Source: RUG11690 sp045616665 (GTDB taxonomy: Bacteria > Bacteroidota > Bacteroidia > Bacteroidales > WCHB1-69). From it: a DNA stretch of 64,000 nt. Shown here in pieces: positions 54,957 to 63,987 of this stretch. The notes under the pieces are model-generated. The model did no database searches, had not been told where the DNA came from, and saw nothing but the letters and a program-made list of their open reading frames with translations. Position numbers and translations under genes: made by a program. The stretch is from contig JAZLHE010000046.1 in NCBI GenBank assembly GCA_045616665.1, positions 1-64,000 of the forward strand, read 5' to 3'. Positions within the stretch are counted from its first letter, which is position 1; each line of letters opens with the position of its first letter.

Positions 54957-55712
54957 TTAGCGATTCCATATTTGCCAAGACAATTCGGCCTGGCGGTGCA
55001 ACATCGGCAAACCGTTTTTTACTTGCGAACCATATTTTTTTCCGGCTTTGAGCAACAAGGTTTTTTCTGGATTGTAAATCAAATCATAAACAAAATGCTC
55101 TTCCGTCAACATTTTATCATTAACAGACAGCATTTGTTCGCATTGGGGATACATTCCCACCGGCGTGGCATTAATCCATAATTTTCGTTCATTTAGAATT
55201 TGACTTGAAAGAGCCTCATATTTAATCACTTTGTCTCCTTGCTGATGGCGAGAAACCAATAGAAAATCAACATTATGCCTTTGCAGAACGACCGTTACCG
55301 CTTTGGCAGCACCACCAGTTCCAAAAACCAAGGCCTTGTCTGGCAGATTCCAACCAGCCAGCAGGGTTTCTTCAAAGGCCTGAGCATCGGTGTTATAACC
55401 TTTCAGGCTTAATTTACTTCCATTGTTTTCAATGACTTTCACACAATTTACGGCACCAATTTTCAATACCCAGTCATCCACTTCTGTCAAAAAAGGCAGG
55501 ATTTTTTCTTTATAAGGAATGGTTACATTAAAACCTTCAATATCCGCATTTTTCAATAAATATTGAGAAAAAACGGTTAAATTTGAAAATTCAAAAAGCT
55601 CGTATTTCGTATTTTTGATATTTTCACGATCAAATTTGGCACTAAAATAAGCAGGCGAAAAACTATGTCCCAAGGGGTAGCCGAGCAAGCCAAAACGTCT
55701 CATCAGTTCCAA
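54957..55712 (-). CDS. aroE: Shikimate dehydrogenase
   Basis: AroE reduces 3-dehydroshikimate with NADPH in aromatic amino acid synthesis. The 251-residue protein shows GYPLGHSFSPAYF, VTIPYKE (catalytic Lys), GYNTDAQAF, FGTGGAAKAV and INATPVGMYP. Starting at the internal ATG (55703, MRRFGLLG) would trim three residues. It lies three bases after the DedA gene. Confidence 0.94.
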   Translation of the reverse strand: MELMRRFGLLGYPLGHSFSPAYFSAKFDRENIKNTKYELFEFSNLTVFSQYLLKNADIEGFNVTIPYKEKILPFLTEVDDWVLKIGAVNCVKVIENNGSKLSLKGYNTDAQAFEETLLAGWNLPDKALVFGTGGAAKAVTVVLQRHNVDFLLVSRHQQGDKVIKYEALSSQILNERKLWINATPVGMYPQCEQMLSVNDKMLTEEHFVYDLIYNPEKTLLLKAGKKYGSQVKNGLPMLHRQAELSWQIWNR

Positions 55713-55715
55713 AAA

Positions 55716-56516
55716 TTATGCCGGTTTTTCGGTATCTTCCGTAGTGTTGTTTTTCTTCTTTTTCAAGCCTTTGTAAATCAGATATAAAATAAAAAGTACA
55801 CCTAATCCAAGCAATACATACGACAGTTCGTGACTGTACCGATTAATTATATCTTGCTGTCCGTGAGCGACATAACCCAAAACTGCCAAAATAATGTTCC
55901 ACGAACCTGAACCAAGGATCGTATATAGGATAAATGGAGCGATTTTCATTTTTGCCAAACCCGCGGGAATAGAAATCAATTGGCGAATTCCAGGCACCAG
56001 GCGGCCAATGAACGTGGACGAATTACCATGTTCCACGAAATAATTTTCTGCCTTTTTCACCTTTTCGCTGTCCAGCAACAAAAAATGTCCCACCCTGCTG
56101 TCAGCAAACCAATACACGATAGGGCGTCCCAGGAAATAAGCCAAATAATAGTTGATAAATGCCCCGATCAGAGCACCCAGCGTAGCCACCAATACAATCA
56201 GCAAAATATTGACAAAGGGCGAATTGGTGACAAACAAGGCCGAATTGCCCGGATTACAGGCCTGGTAGGCCGCAGGAGGCACCACCACTTCTGACGGAAA
56301 GGGAATAAATGAACTTTCCAAAGCCATCAGCATGGTAATCGTCACATAATTCAAATTCTGATTATACCAGTCCACCACACGAAGGACAAATGAACTTTCC
56401 TCGTGATTAACGATCTGGGTTACAGTATCCTGAACGGTATGATTTACAGCATTTTGAGCATTGGCAGCACCAAAAGAAATCAAAATCAGTAATAAAATGC
56501 AAATTTTCTTCATCAT
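55716..56516 (-). CDS. DedA-family membrane protein with signal peptide
   Basis: The 266-residue protein has a cleavable-looking signal peptide (about 1-21) and then a DedA/SNARE-associated domain with ESSFIPFPSEVVVPPAAY, FIGRLVPGIRQLISIPAG and a C-terminal membrane helix plus KKKK tail. DedA proteins move undecaprenyl phosphate or other lipids across the inner membrane. The extra N-terminal signal region is unusual for the family. Its start overlaps the stop of the TPR gene by four bases. Confidence 0.88.
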   Translation of the reverse strand: MMKKICILLLILISFGAANAQNAVNHTVQDTVTQIVNHEESSFVLRVVDWYNQNLNYVTITMLMALESSFIPFPSEVVVPPAAYQACNPGNSALFVTNSPFVNILLIVLVATLGALIGAFINYYLAYFLGRPIVYWFADSRVGHFLLLDSEKVKKAENYFVEHGNSSTFIGRLVPGIRQLISIPAGLAKMKIAPFILYTILGSGSWNIILAVLGYVAHGQQDIINRYSHELSYVLLGLGVLFILYLIYKGLKKKKNNTTEDTEKPA

Positions 56517-57910
56517 GGCTTATACAATTCTATTAATTCATTTACTTCGGGAAATGTTTCCAAAATTGGATCAACGGAGAAAAACTCTTCTTTCCCTTCG
56601 TAATTAATAAGCAGTGCATTGGTCAAATAGTCACTACCTTTTTTCACTTCATTATTTAAAAAACACACTGCGGCCAAATAATAGCCCACCACGTCCGTAA
56701 TTTCCGGGTCATCCTTATGGATTTCCAACACATCACGGGCCACGTCATAGAAATTATTTTCGCAGCAATAGAGAACAAAATATTTATAAAAATCGACCTT
56801 GTTTTCCAATTGATCGAGAGTCAGCGTGAAAAACTCATTCAACTTTTCCATTTGCTGTTCCTCATCATAATACGGCAGAGATTCAAAAAGCAATTCAAAA
56901 CTTTGGGGATTCAGGGAAAATGCCTTGTCAATGAAAACGCGTGCTTCAGCAATTTTTCCCTGTTCCTTCAAAAGCGTCGCGATACCCAAAATTGCATCTC
57001 CATGATTAGGATTGATAGCCAATGCCTTTTGGTAATAATTCATTGCCTCATCGTCTTTATTTTTCAGTGCCAGGCAATCGGCAATGCAGGTCAGCGAATT
57101 AAAATCCTCATTATCTTGATCATAAGCGATATGATAATGTTCTAGTGCACAGTCGTAATTCTTGCTTTCGAAATAGCAATTGGCAATATTATAATGAGCC
57201 GTTGGAGTATCTTCGTTGATACTCAACACATATTGATAGGCATCGATGGCCTTATCGTATTCCTTATTCCAGCTGTACGACAAACCTAATCCGAACCAGC
57301 AACCCTGATACAAGGGAAATTCATTCGTCAACTGTGTGTAAAAGGCGATACCATCTTCATATTGTTTGTTTTCTTCGAGAAGAAATGAAAAACTAAAAAG
57401 CTGTTCGTCAAACGCCTCATCCTCACGCAAAGCGAAAATGGCGTGGTGCAAGGCCTGTGTAACATCCTTATTTTTAAGGTATTCGTATGCCAAGAGGAAA
57501 TGCACGTCAGGAAATTCCGAATCCAATTCCAAGGCTTTTTTCAGCCAACGGAATGAATTGTCCTCTTCACCGAGCAATTTTGACAACATCACTTTTTCCA
57601 AATAAAACTCGGCATTGGGCGGAAATTCATTTTCAATAGCATCGAGTTCACGCTGTGCATCGTCGAGACGCATTTGCAGGGCAAGCTTCTTTACCCTCAA
57701 AATTCTAAAGAAAGAATCGGCAGGATACAAGCGAATCGCATATTCGATGGCTTCTGACGCGGTATTGATATCCATTTCGCGCATCAGTTCGTCAATCACG
57801 ATTTCCAGTTCTTCGTCGTCAAAAAACACAGAAGAACCACTGTCCATCATCGTACGAAAACGGTCAACAAGTTCTTTCGCTTCCTTTCCTTCTGCCTCAA
57901 AATCGCTCAT
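56513..57910 (-). CDS. TPR-repeat protein
   Basis: The 465-residue protein consists mostly of tetratricopeptide repeats: NAEFYLEKVMLSKLLG, YQGCWFGLGLSYSWNKEYDKAIDAY, TAHYNIANCYFESKNYDCALEHY, NSLTCIADCLALKNKDDEAMNYYQKALAINP. No signal peptide or membrane helix is seen, so it is cytosolic and presumably binds a partner protein. It heads the operon with DedA and aroE, behind a clear promoter motif. Confidence 0.9.
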   Translation of the reverse strand: MSDFEAEGKEAKELVDRFRTMMDSGSSVFFDDEELEIVIDELMREMDINTASEAIEYAIRLYPADSFFRILRVKKLALQMRLDDAQRELDAIENEFPPNAEFYLEKVMLSKLLGEEDNSFRWLKKALELDSEFPDVHFLLAYEYLKNKDVTQALHHAIFALREDEAFDEQLFSFSFLLEENKQYEDGIAFYTQLTNEFPLYQGCWFGLGLSYSWNKEYDKAIDAYQYVLSINEDTPTAHYNIANCYFESKNYDCALEHYHIAYDQDNEDFNSLTCIADCLALKNKDDEAMNYYQKALAINPNHGDAILGIATLLKEQGKIAEARVFIDKAFSLNPQSFELLFESLPYYDEEQQMEKLNEFFTLTLDQLENKVDFYKYFVLYCCENNFYDVARDVLEIHKDDPEITDVVGYYLAAVCFLNNEVKKGSDYLTNALLINYEGKEEFFSVDPILETFPEVNELIELYKP

Positions 57911-57952
57911 ATCAACAACTTATGTTAATTTCTTAATTTTAAAATTGGGGTG

Positions 57953-57960
57953 CAAACTTA
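57953..57960 (-). promoter_or_regulatory. -7 promoter element of TPR/DedA/aroE operon
   Basis: TAAGTTTG on the minus strand matches TAnnTTTG, 42 bases upstream of the TPR gene. Confidence 0.55.
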
Positions 57961-58120
57961 CATAAAATTTTTGATTTTTCACCATTTGTGAAATAACAAA
58001 AAAGAAATGGCCCTTTCCGTCTTGCAGAGTCGCAATTTTTTTTAATCATTTTCCGTTACTTTTCTCTTGATAGGAAAAGTAGCGGAAAGATCAAGCGGAC
58101 AACCACCCCGGCCTGCGGCC

Positions 58121-58193
58121 ACCCCTCCTTTGTTGTGTACTGCATACTGTGTTTTATATTTCAACCCATTGGAATACACAACAAAGGAGGGGT
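58121..58193. repeat. Perfect 19-bp inverted repeat with 35-bp loop
   Basis: The arm at 58121-58139 (ACCCCTCCTTTG...) is the exact reverse complement of the arm at 58175-58193. The pair lies alone in a 375-bp gap. It has no T-run on either side, so it is not a standard terminator. Such CCCCTCCTTT/AAAGGAGGGG palindromes are scattered in Bacteroidota intergenic DNA; whether this is a MITE-like element is open. The rest of the gap (57961-58120) shows only a GCAGAG-type repeat-poor stretch with nothing identified. Confidence 0.8.
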
Positions 58194-58258
58194 ATACTTT
58201 CGGTTAGAATCTATAAGGGCTTTCCTTATCAATACCTCAAAAATTTCGGATTTTTTTG

Positions 58259-58266
58259 TATTTTTG
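58259..58266 (+). promoter_or_regulatory. -7 promoter element of PIF1-like helicase
   Basis: TATTTTTG matches TAnnTTTG, 20 bases before the ATG at 58286. It overlaps an upstream in-frame ATG at 58256 and so excludes it. Confidence 0.6.
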
Positions 58267-58285
58267 TACAAATAAAAAACTTGGA

Positions 58286-60166
58286 ATGAACCCGTCTATC
58301 TACACACTGGCTGAAGAATTTGCACAACATACACACCGTTCGATTTTCATCACGGGAAAAGCCGGCAGCGGAAAAACTACTTTTCTCAGAGAATTGCGGA
58401 AAACCACGAGTAAGCAAATCGCCATCGTTGCCCCCACCGGCGTGGCCGCCATCAATGCGGGCGGCGTAACCATACATTCCTTTTTCCAACTGCCTTTTAC
58501 TCCTTTCGTTCCTACCCTTGAAGGACGACAAAACCTCATCAGCAAAATGAAAATGTCGGGGGCAAAACGCAAGGTACTGCAAGAATTGGAACTATTGGTC
58601 ATTGACGAAATCAGTATGGTACGGGCTGACGTGATGGATGAAATCGACACGGTACTTCGCCATTTCCGTTTCCGCCACAACGAACCCTTCGGCGGCGTTC
58701 AACTCATCTGCATCGGCGACCTCTATCAGCTGGCGCCCGTGGCTATGAACGAAGAGTGGAAAGTCCTTTCTCCCTACTATAAAACTCCTTACTTTTTTGA
58801 CAGTCTGATTATTCAAACCCATCCCCTACTCTGCCTCGAATTCGACAAAATTTTCAGACAAAAAGATAAAAGTTTCATAGACCTTCTCAACGCAATCAGA
58901 GACAATAAGCTGACAGACAGCGACTTCAAATTATTAGAAAAAAGGTATTGTACCGATTTCAATCTGACAAAACATCCGGATTATATTCTCCTCACCACCC
59001 ATAACGCCAAAGCCGACCGTATTAATGCCGAAGAAATGGACCGGCTGAAAACTTGCGAGCATATTTTCACTGCCAAGATCGATGGAGAATTTCCTGAAAA
59101 GAATTTCCCCAACAATCCCATTCTTCGACTGAAAGTGGGGGCAAAAGTGATGTTTATTGCCAATGACAGCGAAAATCCGCGACGCTACTACAATGGCAAA
59201 ATCGGCACCGTTTCCCGCATCGACGGAGAAGAAAATGTCTATGTCCGTTGCGAAGGGGACGATGAAGACATCAAAGTGAAGGAAGAAGTCTGGAACAATA
59301 TCCGCTATTCGGTAAATCCAACGACCAAACAGATTGAAGAAAACGAATTGGGCAGTTATACCCAATTGCCCTTGCGCTTGGCTTGGAGCATCACGATTCA
59401 TAAAAGTCAGGGACTAACCTTTGACAAAGTGGCCATCGACATCGAAGACGCTTTTACTTCCGGTCAAGTCTATGTGGCTTTAAGTCGCTGCCGCAGTTTG
59501 GAAGGCATTCTTTTGCTGAGTCCCATCAACCGGAACTCGCTTTCGGTCAATCCCGACGTCTTTCAATATTCGGCTGCCAAACCCGATTTTGAAGAACTGA
59601 AAACGGATCTGGACAAGGACAAAAGCATTTACAACCTTGAAATTTTACAGGAAGTCTTCAATTTTAATTTCTGCCTTGGTCAAGCCAACGAAATGGCTGT
59701 GTTGACGGGCGGCGAGACTAATTTGTTTAACGAAAAGGCCAAGACTTATGTCGATGAGGTTCGCACCTCTATGCAGAATATCGCGGAAGTGGGTTTGAAG
59801 TTCCGAAAACAGCTGACGACCATTTTTCTGCAGAATGACAAGAACCTGGTTGCGGAACGTATGGCGGCGGCTTCCAAGTATTTCAATGAGCAGTTAGCCC
59901 TGTTACTCGACTTATTAGGCGATTCTCCAGCCACGACAGAAAGTTATGAGATGGCCGAAGAGTATAATTTCTGTCTGAAGACCCTCTACGATGAAATTTC
60001 TCGCAAACGGCTCATCATTTATGGCATTAGAAAGGATTTTTCAGTCAAAAAAATCAATAAGCTGAAGGCTTCTTTTAAGGCCGATAAATTGAAAACCAGC
60101 ACGTATATTCCCATTTATAAGCGAGAATCCGCAAAAGAAACCAAGCACAAAAAGAAGAAGAAATAA
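58286..60166 (+). CDS. PIF1-like helicase
   Basis: The 626-residue protein has Walker A ITGKAGSGKTT (22-32), VAPTGVAAINAGGVTIHSFFQLPF, Walker B LLVIDEISMVRADVMDEID and GDLYQLAPV, then AWSITIHKSQGLTFDKVAIDIEDAFTSGQVYVALSRCRS in the second RecA-like domain. These are the SF1B PIF1/RecD2-type helicase motifs. The C-terminal part (about 440-626) is helical and ends Lys-rich. It probably unwinds DNA during replication or repair. The ATG at 58286 is preferred because the promoter motif overlaps the earlier one. Confidence 0.92.
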   Translation: MNPSIYTLAEEFAQHTHRSIFITGKAGSGKTTFLRELRKTTSKQIAIVAPTGVAAINAGGVTIHSFFQLPFTPFVPTLEGRQNLISKMKMSGAKRKVLQELELLVIDEISMVRADVMDEIDTVLRHFRFRHNEPFGGVQLICIGDLYQLAPVAMNEEWKVLSPYYKTPYFFDSLIIQTHPLLCLEFDKIFRQKDKSFIDLLNAIRDNKLTDSDFKLLEKRYCTDFNLTKHPDYILLTTHNAKADRINAEEMDRLKTCEHIFTAKIDGEFPEKNFPNNPILRLKVGAKVMFIANDSENPRRYYNGKIGTVSRIDGEENVYVRCEGDDEDIKVKEEVWNNIRYSVNPTTKQIEENELGSYTQLPLRLAWSITIHKSQGLTFDKVAIDIEDAFTSGQVYVALSRCRSLEGILLLSPINRNSLSVNPDVFQYSAAKPDFEELKTDLDKDKSIYNLEILQEVFNFNFCLGQANEMAVLTGGETNLFNEKAKTYVDEVRTSMQNIAEVGLKFRKQLTTIFLQNDKNLVAERMAAASKYFNEQLALLLDLLGDSPATTESYEMAEEYNFCLKTLYDEISRKRLIIYGIRKDFSVKKINKLKASFKADKLKTSTYIPIYKRESAKETKHKKKKK

Positions 60167-60270
60167 GGGTGATTCCGGCATTTCTTCCTCCTGCAGTTAC
60201 AACTCCACGCGGTTTGGTGGATAGAAGCCACGGACGAAAATAAAACGACCGTATGCGTAGATGATAAGAA

Positions 60271-61713
60271 TCACAACTTTTCAAAAAGCGCATCCAATGT
60301 GACAACAGACTGAAAACGTCCCGCATATTTGCTTCTTTCCAATCCGTAAGTGGTCACCAAGGCAAGTTGTACGGATTTTCGACAAGATGTCTCACTGATA
60401 AATCGTTCTGTTTTACTTCTCAGTTGTGCATCATAATCTTGCGTAATGGAAAACTCGTTTCCTGAAAACTTCATTTCGCAAAGTGTAATTACGCGGTCAT
60501 TTCGATCAAAAAGCAGATCAATTTGCGCTGATCCCTCCTTGCTCAACCAAGGTCCCGTCGTACACGCAACTGCCGAAAAGCCAAGTGCCTTTTTGATTTG
60601 CTTGTGATGCTGGAGACAAACATCTTCAAAAGCAAGCCCACGCCATGTGTTAAGTCGTGGCGTGCGTAAATTGTGGGTCCAGAAATTTTCTTCCTCATTC
60701 TTTTGACCATCAACAAATTGAAGGTAAAACAACGAATAATTATCTACCAGCTTATAATAAATTTCCTTTGCATTACCGCCAAAATAATGATAAGCAACGA
60801 TAAAGCCACTTTTTTCAAGCGCGTTCAACATATTGCTCAAGCGACCGTTGTAAGCGATTCCTGTTCTTTCGGCAATCTCTTTTCTTGTATATCCCATACG
60901 CCGTTGGGCTAAAGAACGAACTATTTTTGTATATTTTTCCGAATTCTCGAACAGAGACCTATAAAGTCGCTCAAATTCGGTTCGCAATCGCCCGATTTTT
61001 GTAAAAAAAAGATGATCGATGTTTTGTGAAAGACTCTTTTCTGGACGAATCATATCCAAATAATATGGAATTCCGCCAAACACCATATAACTTTGGATTT
61101 GGTCGTATCTGTCCATACTGATGTGACGGGATTCGTAAAATTGTTCACATTCGCGCAAAGTGAACGGCGACAAATGAATTTCATCGGTAATGCGTCCATA
61201 CAAACCACCGTGATTGTTTAAGATGTTTTCATTCATCCAAGAGGCCGCCGACCCGCAAACAATCAGCAACAATTCCGAATGCGCTGATCCCCAACTATTC
61301 CAAAAATATTCTAAAGCAGAAAGAAATCCGGAATTTCCAACGCCCAGCCAGGGTAGTTCATCAATAAAAACGACTTGCTTTTCATCCTTCAACTTTCTCC
61401 TCAACAAATTCTTGAGGCAGTCAAAGGCCGCGAACCAATCCTTTGGATATTCGTCCCATTCTCCACCATATTGCTGTAAAGAAGTACAGAACCCTCTAAA
61501 CTGTTCTCGCTTTAAATCGAAACCGTCACTTTTCAATTCGGCCGGAGAAATCCCCGTATGATAGAAGGCAAAACGATGATCGAAATATTCTCGAATCAGG
61601 AATGTTTTTCCTACACGTCTTCGTCCATATACTGCCACAAATTCAGCCCGACCGGAATGAAAAAGTCGTTCCAATTGTTCTATTTCACACTCTCTTCCTA
61701 TGATTTGATTCAT
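60271..61713 (-). CDS. AAA ATPase with C-terminal DUF234 nuclease-like domain
   Basis: The 480-residue protein has the Walker A GRRRVGKT (30-37), ATPase domain features VFIDELPWLG and a winged-helix-like middle (AERTGIAYNGRLSNMLNALEKSGF), and a DUF234 C-terminus with the PD-(D/E)XK-like string IDLLFDRNDRVITLCEMKFSG. This is the archaeal-type ATPase/DUF234 family found in many anaerobes. Its role is unknown; it may be a defence or mobile-element remnant. The ATG at 61713 fits the promoter motif; a longer frame begins at 61827. Confidence 0.88.
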   Translation of the reverse strand: MNQIIGRECEIEQLERLFHSGRAEFVAVYGRRRVGKTFLIREYFDHRFAFYHTGISPAELKSDGFDLKREQFRGFCTSLQQYGGEWDEYPKDWFAAFDCLKNLLRRKLKDEKQVVFIDELPWLGVGNSGFLSALEYFWNSWGSAHSELLLIVCGSAASWMNENILNNHGGLYGRITDEIHLSPFTLRECEQFYESRHISMDRYDQIQSYMVFGGIPYYLDMIRPEKSLSQNIDHLFFTKIGRLRTEFERLYRSLFENSEKYTKIVRSLAQRRMGYTRKEIAERTGIAYNGRLSNMLNALEKSGFIVAYHYFGGNAKEIYYKLVDNYSLFYLQFVDGQKNEEENFWTHNLRTPRLNTWRGLAFEDVCLQHHKQIKKALGFSAVACTTGPWLSKEGSAQIDLLFDRNDRVITLCEMKFSGNEFSITQDYDAQLRSKTERFISETSCRKSVQLALVTTYGLERSKYAGRFQSVVTLDALFEKL

Positions 61714-61737
61714 TGGTGCACCTTTTTGAATTGTCCG

Positions 61738-61745
61738 CAAAGATA
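61738..61745 (-). promoter_or_regulatory. -7 promoter element of DUF234 ATPase
   Basis: TATCTTTG on the minus strand matches TAnnTTTG, 24 bases upstream of the ATG at 61713. Confidence 0.55.
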
Positions 61746-61853
61746 CAAAAATATATCTATTTGGACACATATTATACAAAATATTTGTCCAAATGATACT
61801 ATTTTTGCTTTTAATTGGACAAAACAATCACAAGTTAATTCGGAATTATTCCG

Positions 61854-63530
61854 TTATTTTTCACTCATCAGACGATAAGTTTTGTACCCGCCTGACAAGT
61901 TATACACTTTTTCAAAACCCGACTGCAGCAAAATCCGGCTGGCAATATAGCCACGCAATCCCACCGCACAATAAATGATGATGGTCTTGTCGGAAGGAAT
62001 CTCGTCCAACATTTCGCGAAGTTCGTCCACAGGATAATTCACGGCACCTTCAATGGCTCCCGCTTTGACTTCCGTCGCCGAGCGGACATCGATGAGAAAA
62101 TATTCATTTTGCCAATTCGGAGTGTCCAAAATCGCCTGCAGTTCGTGCCACTGCATAGGAAAAAATCTATGGGCCAACATGTTTTCCGCCACATAGCCGG
62201 CATACGCCACAGGGTCTTTGGCGGAAGAAAATGGCGGGGCGTATGCATGTTCGATTTCTGTCAAGTCATAAACCGAACCTCCCCTGCTCAGCACCGAGGC
62301 CATTAAATCGAGGCGTTTGTCCACCCCTTCTTCACCCACGGCCTGCGCACCCAAAAGACGGCCGTCAAGGGGCGAAAAATTGATTTTAAGCGTCAATTGC
62401 TTTGAGTTGGGATAATATGTCGCGTGAGAAAAAGGATGCGTTATAGAGGTTAAAAACGGGATATTATGTCGGCGGAGATAATTTTCAGACAAGCCGGCAG
62501 CACCCACGGTCCAATCAAACACCTTCGCTATTGCCGTGGCCACGGCACCCTTGTAGGCCGTTTTATTGCCCATTACCAGATTGTCGGCACAAATGCGGGC
62601 TTGGCGGTTGGCCGGTCCGGCGAGGTAGCAGCAGTAAGGAATTCCGCTAATCGGATGGGCAAATTCGATGGCGTCGCCCACCGCGTAAATGTCTGGATTG
62701 GAAGTCTGCAAAAACTCATTCACCCAGATTCCGCCGGCAGGTCCGATTTTCAGTCCCGCCGCCACGGCCAATTCGGTATTGGGTTTCACGCCGATGCTGA
62801 GTATGACGAAATCAGCCTCCAGATTTTTCCCATTGGCGAGGTTTACCACGACCGCATCGTCCGAATCTTCAAAACTTTGAACTTCAGTATTCAACATCAA
62901 ATCAATATTTTTTTCTTTTAATTGATGTTGAATGACGGCTGCAATAGGAGCGTCCACCGCGGTCATTACTTGCGAAGCCTTTTCTACGATGGTGATGTGA
63001 TAGCCCAACTGGTGCAAATTCTCCACCATTTCCAAGCCGATAAATCCGGCTCCCACGATGACCACTTCTTTCTTTACCGTGTCGGAGGAAGCCAATTGCA
63101 GTTTCACATTTTCCGTATCATTGACATTCCGAATGGTGAAAATGCGCTCAGACTGAATGCCGGGCAGATTGGGGACAATGGGAACAGCCCCGGGCGACAG
63201 CACCAGCTTGTCATAATTCTCGCTGTATTCCTTGCCATTAAACTTATTGCGTACTGTGATAGTCTTATTAGTAGAATCAATGGCTATCACTTCCGATTTT
63301 ACTCGGACGTCCACGTCGTAGCGATTTCCGAAACTCGCCGGAGTTTGTAAAAGAAGTGATTTTTTTTCAGCAATGGTGCCACCGATATAATAAGGCAGGC
63401 CACAATTCGCATAGGAAATATAGTCTCCCTTTTCAAACATTACGATTTCACATTGCTCATCCAATCTTCGCAGACGAGCGGCGGCAGTTGCACCACCGGC
63501 CACACCGCCAACAATAACGTATTTCATCAT
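61854..63530 (-). CDS. CoA-disulfide reductase-like flavoprotein with C-terminal rhodanese domain
   Basis: The 558-residue protein opens MMKYVIVGGVAGGATAAARLRR (FAD-binding GxGxxG), with YANCGLPYYIGG carrying the redox-active cysteine of the CoA-disulfide reductase type. A second dinucleotide fold and FLQTSNPDIYAVGDAIE follow. The last about 100 residues are a rhodanese domain with its active-site loop IYCAVGLRGYIASR, including the Cys of the CxxGxR turn. Such fusions reduce CoA disulfide or persulfide and can take sulfur to or from the rhodanese. The two adjacent ATGs at 63527 and 63530 both fit. A terminator of gcvH lies just upstream. Confidence 0.92.
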   Translation of the reverse strand: MMKYVIVGGVAGGATAAARLRRLDEQCEIVMFEKGDYISYANCGLPYYIGGTIAEKKSLLLQTPASFGNRYDVDVRVKSEVIAIDSTNKTITVRNKFNGKEYSENYDKLVLSPGAVPIVPNLPGIQSERIFTIRNVNDTENVKLQLASSDTVKKEVVIVGAGFIGLEMVENLHQLGYHITIVEKASQVMTAVDAPIAAVIQHQLKEKNIDLMLNTEVQSFEDSDDAVVVNLANGKNLEADFVILSIGVKPNTELAVAAGLKIGPAGGIWVNEFLQTSNPDIYAVGDAIEFAHPISGIPYCCYLAGPANRQARICADNLVMGNKTAYKGAVATAIAKVFDWTVGAAGLSENYLRRHNIPFLTSITHPFSHATYYPNSKQLTLKINFSPLDGRLLGAQAVGEEGVDKRLDLMASVLSRGGSVYDLTEIEHAYAPPFSSAKDPVAYAGYVAENMLAHRFFPMQWHELQAILDTPNWQNEYFLIDVRSATEVKAGAIEGAVNYPVDELREMLDEIPSDKTIIIYCAVGLRGYIASRILLQSGFEKVYNLSGGYKTYRLMSEK

Positions 63531-63545
63531 TTTACCTAACAAAAT

Positions 63546-63581
63546 AAAAAAAGCCACCTTGCATAAAAACGCAGTGTGGCC
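63546..63581 (-). terminator. Probable intrinsic terminator after gcvH
   Basis: On the minus strand GCCAC...GTGGC stem with an inner GC pair set is followed by a T-run (seven T). It lies between gcvH and the flavoprotein gene. The stem has a two-base internal mismatch, so it is moderate. Confidence 0.6.
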
Positions 63582-63609
63582 TTTCCATAATAATTATTAA
63601 AAACCTATA

Positions 63610-63987
63610 TTATCCAATCATAGCCTGGTAGCCAGCTGCGTCCAAGAGGTTGTCGGCTTCGGCAGGGTTAGTAACTTTAATTTTGATAATCCATCCTTCG
63701 TTGTAAGGATCGCTGTTGATGGTACCAGGATTATCATTCAAAGCTTCGTTGAATTCAAGGATTTCGCCACCTACTGGGAGCATAAGGTCAGAAACGGTCT
63801 TAACGGCTTCAACAGTACCGAAAACTTCACCGGCTTCCAAAGTTTCGCCAACAGTGGTAATATCTAAGAAAACGATGTCGCCCAATTCGTTAGCTGCGAA
63901 AGCGGTAATACCAACGTAAGCTACGTCACCATCCATTTTCAACCATTCGTGGTCGCTTGAATACTTTAAATTGTTAGGTAAATTCAT
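63610..63987 (-). CDS. gcvH: Glycine cleavage system H protein
   Basis: The 125-residue protein carries the lipoyl lysine in GTVEAVKTVSDL (about 60-71) and the family core DVAYVGITAFAANELGDIVFLD...NDNPGTINSDPYNEGWIIKIK. It shuttles the methylamine intermediate among GcvP, GcvT and GcvL. The other gcv genes are not in the window; the upstream part runs off the right edge. Length is normal. Confidence 0.96.
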   Translation of the reverse strand: MNLPNNLKYSSDHEWLKMDGDVAYVGITAFAANELGDIVFLDITTVGETLEAGEVFGTVEAVKTVSDLMLPVGGEILEFNEALNDNPGTINSDPYNEGWIIKIKVTNPAEADNLLDAAGYQAMIG

